Shown piece by piece: positions 1 through 12,105 of a stretch of DNA of 64,000 nt. The DNA is from Ichthyophonus hoferi (lineage: Eukaryota; Opisthokonta; Ichthyosporea; Ichthyophonida; Ichthyophonidae). Each line of letters starts with the position of its first letter. The stretch's first letter is position 1. Under the pieces are notes generated by a model. That model searched no databases. It had not been told where the DNA came from and was given only the letters and a program-made list of their open reading frames with translations. Both the position numbers and the translations under genes were made by a program. The DNA is taken from assembly GCA_002751075.1 (NCBI GenBank), contig NAOQ01000014.1:277422-341421 (forward strand). The letters run 5' to 3'.

Positions 1-577
1 ATTAAGGGAGATTTAGATTACCACAACCAAACCTAAAGGGTAGGTAGTTGCCTTGCTATATCACTACGTTAGTAAAAAAAGATTACTAGTAGCAATATAT
101 CTATTCATTGCAGTATGGAAGACAGCATAGTATGGAAGTGGAGAGTAAATAAATGCGGAAATTTTAAAAAACCTAAAACAAATATGCATACTACACCAGT
201 TGGTAGCTCATACAATGCACTTACCGTATACTCTTTGCTATAATAATGTCCAAACGTATATGCGCATATTATATATAAGAAAAACAACACAAACTATATA
301 TCAATCCCTATATACAGTCTATTATATTATATCCTAAACGATTGCTTCCAACGATAATATACAAATAAAATTACAACTAACATCAACAATATGCATCCCA
401 AAGATACTGAAACAGTCACTTGCACAGTACCATTCTTTTTAAAATAATGTGTAAAGTATTTGTACGCATGCATGAATGTATGTATATATATAGCTGCTTA
501 ATAAGTACCACAACCAATATTGAAAGCAACAGTATCACCACAATGCTATACCATAATATGCAATACTAAAGACATAC

Positions 578-3500
578 TTGTTGAGTTTCTGTATTATCCG
601 ATTGACTAATCTCGGCTCTCTGCTTCTTGTAGTCGTTAAGCAGTCGTCTGCCAGACCCCAGTTAGTTGATATAAAAAATAATTACATCATATGAACTGCA
701 TTCTCCATCTATGTCTGTTTTTTATGTTTTATGGCTCATTCTTTCTCTTAATGCTTCAGATTGTATGCAAAAAAAATGGAATACAAAGGAAATATTGCAC
801 TCTTTCTACACGTACGGTGTCATTAAACTGTAATTTGATACTACATATAAAGCAATTCCTATCAAAATAAATAAATATAAACAGCCCTGGTATGTTGTAT
901 TTGTGCTGAATTATATATATTATATATGGTAATCCTTATATGCGTGTATGAATGTATAAATAAATCGCACATGTCTGCAGCTAATGCCTTTTGTTGCCAA
1001 GCACTTTGCAGGCAAGTACATGCATTCCTATGTACACAGATTAGTCGTTATGGTGGTGTTACCCAAAGAATAATATACTTAACTATAATACGATATTCTA
1101 TGATGTTCTAGCTAACCAAACTCCATCTAGATATAAAGATGATGCATGAGAATAAACCACTCACTTGGTCTCTTTCATTTTGATCTCCAAAGTCTTCCTT
1201 CTCTCCTCCCAGCTAACCTTTTTAGAAAGTTGCTGCTCCAACGCCTTTTGCAGTTCCGTAACCTTCACTTTCTCTCTGTCATGGAAATGAGAATTTACGT
1301 TAGGTTATGTATAATACAAACATAATATATAAAATTTAAAATAAAAAGGTCACTTTTGGCCTGTCAATGTCATATATCCTATCATATTCTATATCATTGT
1401 ATTATATTTTATTATATCTTATCATATTATATCATATCCTATTGTATTATGGAAGATCGTCTCATATCTTAAACCAATATGTCATATCATTTCATAACAT
1501 ATGTCGTGGCATGGAATCATACTCCATTATATATCAAAATGGTCACTAAAATATTGCGATAATATGATTTAAATCAATATACTAAAATATTCAATCTCGT
1601 AATTATGAAGCAGTACATACCTAGTAATAACCTAGTATATAGATATCCTGAGAAAGTATTCATATGTGCACATAACAACACATACGGGTAAATAATATAT
1701 ACATATACATATGCATATGCATATACATATATAAAAAATTATACCATTTAAGTAAACACTAAACACAAACAAATTATATATGTTAGTTGACGAGGAAGAA
1801 GAAGAGAGAAAGAGAGACCGTTCACGAGCATTGCGACTTTCGGCTACTTCTCTATCGCATTTTTCTATTTCTTGTTGAATATCCATGGCTTCCAGAGCTG
1901 CTTGTTCTTTCAACTTATTGTACTGTAGGCATAATACATATGGATTATTAATGAGAACTTATTAATCAGCGGCTGATAGGTATATATGTACTGCAAAATG
2001 ATACCATATAGATAGGTATATAAAACACTTCATACAGTTACATTACAAGTAGAAGGGTTGTAGAGTAGGGAAGCAGTTGTAGTCTAAATAAACAGTGACC
2101 ATGGCAATTGAAAACATAGAAAATGTATATAAGATAGTATATAGAAGACTATATAGGAGAGTATATAGGATAGTAGATGAAATACACGGCATCTTTTTAA
2201 ACAAATATAGTGGTTCACATGAAAATGCAATATGCACAACCAGACCTAGGAAAGAAAACAAAACATATTCAAAAGGAAAGTACGCATAATAAATGGCCGT
2301 GTGGTACAAGGGTTTACCACATAATTTAAGCGCATGTTTATTTATTTTCTACTTACAATGAAAACAAGACGTCTATTGTCTTTCTCTTTTCTCTTTCCCT
2401 TTCAATTCCTTTACCTATTTGTCTAACCCATACGCATTGGTGTGGACCCATGCTGCCTTTGTATATCCCTAACAACTACACCATGCATGTCTCTTTCCCA
2501 AATGTGAACGCCTTTTCCTTCCTTATATACCCTCAATATACCTCAATCAGCTGTGATTTCTGCAGTTGTACATCTGTCCCAACATCTTGAGACGCGGCCT
2601 CCTCCCAAACCTTTTGTCTCCTGTTGACGTCATTTAGTTCTTTCTGCAATTTATACTTTTGTAAGTTTCCTTACCGCAATCTCTACTGACCGTCATCACA
2701 ATGGATGAATGAATGGCTACGTAATATAGTATCATTATCTTTTATAACACAAAAAAGAAAAGGACAACAGTAAGCAACTTATAAAAGTACTCATATAGTG
2801 GTTGTCTATAAGTGGTACTGACTATATATAAGTAGGCCAACATATACATACACACATACCTTCAGCTTGGCCAAGTTCTTCTCGTGCTTTGCATGTTGCT
2901 GTTCAACTCTCTCAAGCTGTTTCTTATCCGTGTCCAGCTGCAGGACCACAAGATATATGCATGTACATATAAAGATATATGAGAAACAGCACAATAAGCA
3001 ACCACAAATGCAAGTACGTATAAGAGAAGAGATATATGCACATACAGCTAGCGTCCTAATTAACATATGTTGTACAGTTTTTAGTTAATATTGACGGACA
3101 GACATACTAGAAGCCATTAGAGACCAAAGTATAGATCACTAATATCCGATTAACTAGATCAAGTGTTACTTAATCGGGTATATCTACTTTATTCATTGGT
3201 TTAAATATATGAAGAACAGTACATTGTATTAAATATATTCATCTTTCTAGATCAGACTATTGATATTTCAATCAATTCAAGTATATGCTTGGAGTAATCA
3301 TACCATTAAATTATCATTAGCACCTATTATACCTATGATGTGGTAATAAATATTCTCGCTAGTGTATAATTGTGCAATATATCTAGGCAATAAGATTAAA
3401 GTTGATGCATTAATACGAATTTAATAACTGTTATATTCAGTTGAGATGCTTCATTTAAAAATAGGCATGATAACTTACAATAGCAATTATCAATCAAGTA

Positions 3501-5027
3501 AATATGAACATTAAGACATGAACAGGTTCCAATGCTAATAAGTAACTATATGTACATATATCTTTACTAAATAAAAGAGGGATCAAATGGTGGAGACCTG
3601 GCCTACAAAATTCACGGCAGGGTGGATGGTGGGAGAAATGCAAAAGAGAAGATAATAGTATGGTAGGGTATGGCATGATATAATGCTATATGATATTCTA
3701 TGATATTATATAAATGTCCTGTGATATGATACTGCATGATATAGTATAATATAATGTAATAAAATATAATATAATAATAATATAACATAATATAATATAA
3801 TATAACTTAAATATTATATTCTATAATACCTTGATACGATGTGATACAATACAATACAATAACAAAATCATATAATATCACCTTGTATAATAATATATAG
3901 TGTAGTATATAGTATGAAAGCCCGTCTATAGGCGGAAAATCACACCTTTTTTTGGGCATGGTCTATTTGTTCGTCAATATTGATGCGATCGGGATAAAGC
4001 CTCTTGATTTCAGTCCCCTATATGAAGTCCTAGTTCATTAATAAACTAACTATCACCCCTTTAACAATGTATACTATCACATACATCTCAATAGCATTCC
4101 ATTCATATGTGAAAGTATTATCTGAGATTGTATCATATAATCATATATGTATAATAACTAATTGTACTTGGCAGATATATATATATATATGTACTATGTA
4201 AATAAACAAATATATAAATACAACAAAATAAGGAAAAGATGAGAGATTAAATAATAAGAAAGTTAAAACAAAAGAGAATAACCTTGATATAATTTTATAA
4301 AAAAAGTGATGAAAAACGATAAAAGGATAAGTCTAATAATGAAGAGAAAGATATAAATAGAGTGAGAGAGTAAAAAAGAGAAGTGAAAAATGCAAATCAG
4401 AAGCAAAGGGCTAATTAAAGGTGAGATCAAAAGAGAATAAGAATAGCAGATACTATAACACAATATAGCATAATAACATAACAAAACATAACATAATATA
4501 ACGTAAAACGATATAAAAGTCATTAATATAAATACAATAAAATAAAATAAAAAGTCAATCATATAATATAGCAAAACCCCGGGAGATTGGATAAATAAAC
4601 AGATGGCCAATAGAAAACGGGTCTACCTTTTTTTTAATTTTTTCATCCAATAACAAGAACTTTTTATGATCCTTAGCTTGCTCTCTCCGTTTCTCTTTAA
4701 CGTGTCGCTGGGCCAGCTCCAATGCTACTTGTTCTTTACCAAGCTCCTCTTTGGCCTCACTCTTTTCCCTCTGCATATGGCAAGATGTATTATGTGTAAT
4801 ATGTATTGTATTGTATGTTATGCATTATATGTTATGTATTATATTGGGTATTAGAAATTGCATTATATAGATTCTGATAGGCCTAAAATGTACCTTGTAT
4901 GCCAATTTCTAAAGGCTACTGGTATACCCTTAGATATAATATATATAAGTAAGATTTTTTACATAATTTACATTTTTCCAAGAACTATCCAATATGTCAA
5001 ATATCATGATAAGTTACCATAGATACC

Positions 5028-5064
<37 letters not shown>

Positions 5065-5780
5065 NNNNNNNNNNNNNNNNNNNNNNNNNNNNNNNNNNNN
5101 NNNNNNNNNNNNNNNNNNNNNNNNNNNNNNNNNNNNNNNNNNNNNNNNNNNNNNNNNNNNNNNNNNNNNNNNNNNNNNNNNNNNNNNNNNNNNNNNNNNN
5201 NNNNNNNNNNNNNNNNNNNNNNNNNNNNNNNNNNNNNNNNNNNNNNNNNNNNNNNNNNNNNNNNNNNNNNNNNNNNNNNNNNNNNNNNNNNNNNNNNNNN
5301 NNNNNNNNNNNNNNNNNNNNNNNNNNNNNNNNNNNNNNNNNNNNNNNNNNNNNNNNNNNNNNNNNNNNNNNNNNNNNNNNNNNNNNNNNNNNNNNNNNNN
5401 NNNNNNNNNNNNNNNNNNNNNNNNNNNNNNNNNNNNNNNNNNNNNNNNNNNNNNNNNNNNNNNNNNNNNNNNNNNNNNNNNNNNNNNNNNNNNNNNNNNN
5501 NNNNNNNNNNNNNNNNNNNNNNNNNNNNNNNNNNNNNNNNNNNNNNNNNNNNNNNNNNNNNNNNNNNNNNNNNNNNNNNNNNNNNNNNNNNNNNNNNNNN
5601 NNNNNNNNNNNNNNNNNNNNNNNNNNNNNNNNNNNNNNNNNNNNNNNNNNNNNNNNNNNNNNNNNNNNNNNNNNNNNNNNNNNNNNNNNNNNNNNNNNNN
5701 NNNNNNNNNNNNNNNNNNNNNNNNNNNNNNNNNNNNNNNNNNNNNNNNNNNNNNNNNNNNNNNNNNNNNNNNNNNNNNNN

Positions 5781-5811
<31 letters not shown>

Positions 5812-8800
5812 GGGTGGTTATATAATGTATATGTATATGTAGACAGGGCACATATGCAATATTAAATAAATAAATAAAGCATGCATGAAACAACTAAAAC
5901 CTAAACCTGTATTAAGTTCAAGGGAAAGTCCTTGTATAAATTGTGTAAGATAAAATGAAGCTATACGATAGGTAGCATGAGTGCTATAGTATAAGACTTG
6001 GATAACAATATGGGAATATAAACAATGAAGATAAAAAAAAAGTGTGCCGTTAAATAGGAATACGTTAGTACATACTAAGGTGGTATAGATAACGCTATTT
6101 GATATGTTTATAAAATAGCTTCAAAGTGCAAATAAAGACAAAAATATTATATATAAGCTATCCTATATTTATTAAAATATTAAACGTACCTAAGAGAGGA
6201 TATAAAACTTAAAAATTAAATGTGATAGGGGAAGAGCAAAGATAATAAATTAAAAAGTATAATTACCTCTCTCCTTTCAACCTGTTTTTTCAATTGACAG
6301 AACTGGAATAAATAGTGATCCAACGTGATCTTATCCTATAGAAGAGAAATATGTATCAGAGGTAAAATACATAAATGACCATGCAAATGCATCAACAAAA
6401 TTGTAGAATGGCATACAGCCACATATCAACATGCATAGCATAGTATAGTGTAATGCAACCAAATATATAATATTGCCAACAGAATAGAACAACTAGTAAC
6501 CATATAAAAATATATAGGTAGATAATAAAACAATTATTATAATTCTTAAAATGAAAGAACCTGCCAGGCCAGCATCATGCATATGACAATATATAGATAT
6601 AGATATATTATATCATACAACCAATAATAAATAAGATCCTAATTAGAATAGGAGCATTAGTAAGCAATAAAAACTAAAGAATGCCCAACCCACCTTCTGA
6701 CTGGTTAGTTTCTGAAATTTATCGGCCTCCTCTTTCTGATCCATATACTGTCTCTTTTCAGATTTGATTCCTATACTCACACTCATTGGTTAATAATATA
6801 ATCTATCCATCACAAGAGATGGCCTTACCCTTCTCTCTTGTATGTTAGGCTATATATAAAGCTACCCTACAATATATAACATAATATACTCTCTATCTGG
6901 ATTACTTCACGTAGTCCAACCTGATATTACTGTATATATTCCTAAGTATATATGTCTATAAATCATTATGTTTCTCTTTGTATCCCACTCTTTATCATTA
7001 GTTCTATATATATGTTTCATTCTCTCTCTCTCTTTCTCTCTCTTTACCCTTTGCCCCGATCTCATATCTTAAAATAAAAATCATATACACCAGCCATATT
7101 TTAAAGTCAGTCCAAATAGATTGATAATTTAGCCTAAACACTATACATAATTCGCCAATCGTATATTATAAACATTTTGTGATACAAACAAACCCAGGGC
7201 TATTGTCAAGAAAACTTTAAACCTAAAACTTACGCAGCGGTAGGTACAATTAGATAATAGCAATAAATTTGAATCAATGTGGGAGTGATCTTAATAATGG
7301 TGCGTGGTTTTTCTTTTTAAAGTCATACCTATTAGTCTCATTACCCTCTATCTATGAAGTTTATACAATAGCATACACCCACCTCGTCTCTTTTGTAGAT
7401 TATCTCTAACCTCATCTTCCGTCTTCTCCTTGGCTAAAAGGCATTCTTCATACTCTCCCTTTATATCTGCAGATCTATAGTAGATAGATATAGATAGATA
7501 GAGGTAGATATATATAAGCATAGGTATAGCAGCCCGCATTAGGAAAGGCAAGCTCACAATGTTCTTCCAAAAACAAAAGTATATATATGCAATTATATAC
7601 CTATCCATCTTGATCAGTCTACGTAAAATATGTAAACGTGTAAGTAGGTCCACGAGACAAGGGTCACTATCAATACAAAAAATTACACACATGGGAAAAA
7701 GTAAGAGTAGGATAGAAAAAGACTAGGTGAGAAGAGATGAATAATATTGTTCAACCTACACCTTAATTACATTACATACCCACTAATCTGTTCCAGGAAT
7801 TGAGAGAGCTCACGTGGTGATTTCTGGGCTAATTTCTCTACATCACCCTGAAATATATGGCAGAGTATACAGTTAAGAGAAAAAGGTACTATATCTGAAA
7901 ATTGACAAGTACGTGTTCTACGTGACAATGTCATTAGATAGTATTGGTGCTGGTGGTCAACTTTAATAGAATAAGCTAATAGATGGTGCTTAATAAATAT
8001 TAAATAGAGTTTATTAGAGATTATTTTAGTTTTACTAAAATGCCTATTAACTGCACCACTATTAGCGTATTGCTACAAAGCAACTAGGGCTTGAGCATGG
8101 TATATTGATAGTATACGGCATACTATACTTAGTACAAACAATTACTTGAACAACTGGACAATCATGAACAATCTCGTGTATAGACATAGTACTTATTAGT
8201 CTCTTCATACTCTGCCCTTACGGGCGAATACAACTACATACACAACATGGATAAAGAAATAATTATAATTTCAATTCATTAATTAGTTAATACTATGCTA
8301 TTAATAACATTTGTTTAAATTAATTAATAATGAAATAAGTAAGTAATCTATATAAATAAAGTGCTATATTTAAAATGTATCAAAAGGCTCTGTCTGCGGC
8401 AGGAGCACCTCTTGCTTTTTTACAATTATACTGAACAAAGATCGTTTTCCTTGATTTAATTCTCTGCTGGTAATTGCAGCTGCTATCTATAATAAATGAA
8501 ATAATAACCGATCATAGCACAGTAAAATAATAACTACACGGGCTGAAATTGGCACCTACTATACTATACATAATACATAGTTAGATATGAGATCAAAGCA
8601 GCAACAAACAAAGATTATAACCATGCCACTACACTCTCTATAACATTTCAAGCGTATGCTCATTAAATGCACTTGACAAATACTACACACCTGGAATACC
8701 AGAAAATTCTTGGCTTTAGATAGAATATTAATCTGGGCTAGCCTATCAAGATACTTTTCCTGCGTTACTGCCTCATCATCAATGCGATACTCACAGCTAC

Positions 8801-8828
8801 CATCAGGCTTAATACTGTGGGAGGAAGG

Positions 8829-8862
<34 letters not shown>

Positions 8863-11409
8863 TTATCTTCTGTGTGATGCTTTCAATTATTATATTATAT
8901 TATGTTATAATATAATATAGTATAGTATCTTATTATAAAACGTGGGTGTATAATGAGGGCTTGGAGCGGGTACGGGACCACGTACTATATGTCAAATATA
9001 GCTACATATACAAATGAATGAAAAATAGTTATACTATAAATTAAATAATTATTTCCTATTGAGTTACTAATAACTATTGGTTAATGAATTAATTGATAAT
9101 CAGATTATCAAGTGATCTATATATACTGTGATATATTTTGAAAATATAAACTGATTCCGTCTGTGAAAGGATTTTTTTCTTGTTTTTCCGCAGCTATACT
9201 GAATAAAGTTACTTTGCCTTGATTAAATTCTTTGCTTGCGATTACAGCTGCTATTCCTAGCAGGTGGGATAATAACTATGAGACAGTAAAATAATAGCTA
9301 TAATACAATGAGATTATTATTACACCTACTGTAATCCACACATTAAAGTATTACATAATTAGCAGGCTATGCAATGCATTATGAAAAGGGATTATGTCAG
9401 TTAATATTTTCCTCTTTGTAAGTACCTGTAGGCCCTAATATCATCTATGGGTCTCATCTCATAAATCACATAGACATTAATATTTATACACAATAGACTA
9501 GTTACTTAAAGATTCTCTCCATCCACCCTACTGAGATACTTTATTAGAAGAAAGAAAAAAAGGGTTACCTCCTGATGAAGTGAATCTCTTTGTCTTGATC
9601 GGAGGCCTGGAACACCGCCCTGACACTGGCTTTCTTGGCCGCACGAGATGTTCTAGAGTATATATATATATATCAGCAGTCCCCTTCGCCTTCTTACAAC
9701 ACCCATATATATATATACTCTTATAAAGAAACTGTGAACTCGTAATGGTACAAATATACATGGCCATATATAAAATGAAGGGTGAATGATTGTCTACCGT
9801 GTAAGGTTTTAACAACAAAAGTGCTTTATAATAGTGCATATTGCTTATGCTGGGTATGTATTAGAGTGTAGTTACATCATAGTTTATGTGTTGATGTGTG
9901 TGACGCTGGTGTTGACTTGCATGGTATCGGAACATCCATACATACACTCGCCCTACAATATGAAGCATGTATGGCTATATAACATATATAACTAAGCACA
10001 GTTCTATCGTGATACATGGATCTGAGGTTATTATAGATATATAGTACTGCAGAACTCAAAATTAATTGATTAGATAATTTTAACTAATTATAACTAAGTT
10101 ACTTTGCCTATGTTGTACATGTAGCCATCTATATTTGACAAAGTGTCCTACAATTTACTCTTCGACTAGAGAAATTAATATATATCTATATATAATATTT
10201 GCATATCTCTTACTGTGTATTACTAATCAGAATACCTACATGTTTCCTATCTGACCTAATCTGTGCTACATTAATTGTTTTTTTTTTGGGAATTGGAGTC
10301 CTTAGTATACCCGCGGAAAATAGAGCTATACAGATGTTAGCCAAAATTAACACCTGCAATATAGGGCAGAGGTATGTACATAAAGTTCCAATGTCTTTTT
10401 ATGATGTCAGGAGAAAGAGTAGAGGCGATAAAGGGTAGAGTGAGAGAAGCCCTACCCAGCGCCATAGATGAGGTTCTTCAGAACACTTGATCGTAGATGT
10501 TGGGCACGGACCCCAAACACAAAACTAACTGCGTCCATCAGATTGGATTTGCCTATGTGTATGTGGATGTGGATGTGGATGTGGATGTGGATGTGGATGT
10601 GGATGTGTATGTATATGTATATGTATATATGTACATGTATATGTCCAAGGGTCAGAACAGGCAAGGGGTGATATATATAAATGTAAAATAAATATATAAG
10701 AATATAGAGTAAGAGGTGAGAAAGTATAGACGATTGTGTGGGTGTATTTAAGATCTGGTGATTGCATTTTTTTACTGTGGAAGGGGCCATAGCGTCCTTT
10801 GAACATTAAGAAGTAAGAAAGTAGTAAAGGTAATGGAAAGTTACAGCTTCATATGCGCGCATGTGCATTTCCTGCTAAGATGCTTAGGAAAGATTAAAGG
10901 TGTGTTTGTATGCTTGTATTCATATTTTTCTCTTTTAAGTTAATAAACATAGTGCTTATTGTTGCGTGTGCATGCGTATTGACAGGTTGTAAGCAATAGT
11001 TGGTGGTAAGTGGGTGCAATAGATCAATGATTATGCTTGCGTGTCTAAGTAGTTGGGTACAAATGTGTCGTCTTGGGCATGAGGGTAATGGGTATGGAAG
11101 TGAATGTACATAAATATCAGAGCCGTGAGAAAGGTAGATCAGTAGGTTGATATGTAAGTATGTACGTATAATGATATATGATTAGTTGATTAGGGACGTT
11201 AAATATGTAATATATAGGGTATGTAAGAAGTACAAGATGTATGTCCTGCATAAAGCACTCTATATTCTGTGTATACACAGCCCACAATATTTGTTGCCTC
11301 TATTACCTGCTCCATTGGGACCAATTACGGCTGTAAAGGTCTTAAATGGGCCTAAGATCTGTTGTCCATGATAGGACTTGAAGTTGTCCACCTCTAGGCG
11401 AAGCAACAT
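578..11409 (-). CDS. SMC1A: Cohesin subunit SMC1, N-terminal half (3' end outside window)
   Basis: This encodes the SMC1 ATPase of cohesin, which holds sister chromatids together in the nucleus. Fifteen exons, in transcript order: 11307-11409, 10456-10552, 9569-9652, 8691-8814, 7780-7847, 7383-7474, 6694-6770, 6267-6335, 4627-4770, 3946-4017, 2860-2937, 2542-2643, 1819-1922, 1165-1275 and 578-647. They sum to 1395 nt (465 codons) with compatible phases. The start [15 protein letters not shown] is the canonical SMC1 N-terminus; Walker A is GPNGAGKSN (residues 30-38, split by intron 1). NFLVFQGDVE near residue 134 is an SMC1-type signature. From about residue 160 the protein is charged coiled coil. 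The hinge, second coil and Walker B/signature half lie beyond the left edge. The symbol is by family; SMC1A and SMC1B are not separable here. The large gap (5065-5780) falls in intron 8, and exons 8 and 9 still join in phase. Confidence 0.93.
1366..1450. repeat. Degenerate pentanucleotide tandem repeat
   Basis: Runs of TATCN/TATAT-type 5-mers in an SMC1 intron. The same 5-bp rhythm is seen at 3660-3895, 4440-4515, 4780-4860, 38532-38632 and 62221-62300. Confidence 0.65.
3660..3895. repeat. Degenerate pentanucleotide tandem repeat
   Basis: About 235 bp of GATAT/TATAA/ATACA-type 5-mers in the SMC1 intron next to exon 3946-4017. No coding potential was seen. Confidence 0.65.
5065..5780. other. 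Assembly gap (716 Ns) in SMC1 intron 8
   Basis: A run of N with near-identical flanks: (AT)n followed by AATATA on both sides (5030-5064 and 5781-5808). It lies between SMC1 exons at 4627-4770 and 6267-6335, which join in phase 0 and match the family over that join, so no coding exon needs to be hidden in it. Confidence 0.95.
8262..8590. repeat. Dispersed or duplicated intronic repeat, copy A
   Basis: Diverged copy of the sequence at 9015-9350, in the same orientation. Shared blocks in order are: an AT-rich stretch with ATTAATTAAT-like words; CTGTCTG; TATACTGAA(C/T)AAAG; TTGATT(T/A)AATTCT; TTGC(T/G)-GTAATT or GATTACAGCTGCTAT; ACAGTAAAATAATA(A/G)CTA; and CACCTACT near the end. No open reading frame, target-site duplication or terminal inverted repeat was recognised. 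Copy A lies in the SMC1 intron 3' of the exon at 8691-8814. Confidence 0.75.
8832..8861. repeat. (TA)n microsatellite
   Basis: About 15 TA units directly next to the acceptor side of SMC1 exon 8691-8814. This kind of run recurs in introns throughout the window. Confidence 0.9.
9015..9350. repeat. Dispersed or duplicated intronic repeat, copy B
   Basis: Second copy of the element at 8262-8590, in the intron on the other side of SMC1 exon 8691-8814. The two copies are co-linear with many substitutions and small indels. Only one functional exon 4 exists, so this is not a simple duplication that kept a second exon. Confidence 0.75.
10561..10608. repeat. Hexanucleotide tandem repeat (ATGTGG)7 at an SMC1 splice acceptor
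   Basis: Seven exact copies of ATGTGG (10561-10602) plus a variant ATGTGT. It lies at the 3' end of SMC1 intron 1 on the minus strand. On the gene strand it reads as CCACAT repeats and ends only a few bases before the acceptor AG (10553-10554) of the exon carrying the GKSN part of Walker A. Confidence 0.95.
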
Positions 11410-12040
11410 AGTGCTTTTCTATTAAAGGAGAAGATAAAGTCAAAAATCAAAGAAAAATGTTGAGTTGACTAAATAAATGGATTACTGTTATTTATATTTC
11501 TACCACTGTGTGCTGGCTTCGTAATTCTGGTAAAATACCCATTTTATATTCCAAATAAATGAGAAGAAAAAATAAAAGAATGGTGCAAACTACAGTGACC
11601 AGGTTTATTGCGTTCCTTTTGTTTGACCAGATTGATTACACATGAACACGTCAACTTAATGGCTTCACAACACCGTTGGATTTAAACAAAGTCGATAAGG
11701 ATTAAGTTGGAGTTAGGCTTCCCGTTGAGAATGTGCCCACTTACATATGTTTATTGCTTAAAGAAATTGTTATAATAGCTGTAAATGTCCGCCAAACAAG
11801 CACAACTACACCCTACACTACACTACAACCAAAAGCCACTGCTATTCGGTCCCAACATTATGCTAATTGAAATGGTAGTAACATTTTACAATTCTTTCAG
11901 TCATTATTGGTTCGGCTATATAGGCGAATGATCTCTGGATAATATAAAAACCATCTTAAAATATTCTATGCCATTAATGATATTTTAATATTTAATTCAC
12001 TAATTGATACTTTGATTAGAATATATTATTATGCCGATTA

Positions 12041-12105
12041 TTTTGGCGCCAACAAAATGTACGATCGTGGCCTACCGGCGGCGCAGTCCAATCGGTCGGG
12101 CCAAT
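12041..12105 (-). promoter_or_regulatory. Candidate SMC1 promoter: E2F-like palindrome plus two CCAAT boxes
   Basis: The word TTTTGGCGCCAA (12041-12052) contains the E2F-type core TTTGGCGC in a near-palindrome. It is followed by a CpG-rich stretch and CCAAT boxes at 12088-12092 and 12101-12105. The cluster lies about 630 bp upstream of the SMC1 start codon in otherwise CpG-poor AT-rich DNA. Cohesin genes are known E2F/cell-cycle targets in animals. Assignment to SMC1 is inference, since no transcription start is visible. Confidence 0.4.

Noticed and set aside
225-237. Possible 13-nt SMC1 micro-exon (QRVY) with a good GTAAGT donor on the minus strand
   Set aside because: The phase fits, but the preceding acceptor is poor, about ten expected residues would be missing, and the conserved Pro after RLY would not be encoded; left out of the model.
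9425-9500. Possible extra SMC1 exon (minus strand, [11 protein letters not shown] then GTACTT)
   Set aside because: Exons 9569-9652 and 8691-8814 already join in phase and match the family without a gap, so this has no place.
10452-10790. Minus-strand open frame reading His/Ile repeats into [11 protein letters not shown]
   Set aside because: The His/Ile part is the translated hexamer microsatellite of the intron; the real exon begins at 10552 after a proper acceptor.
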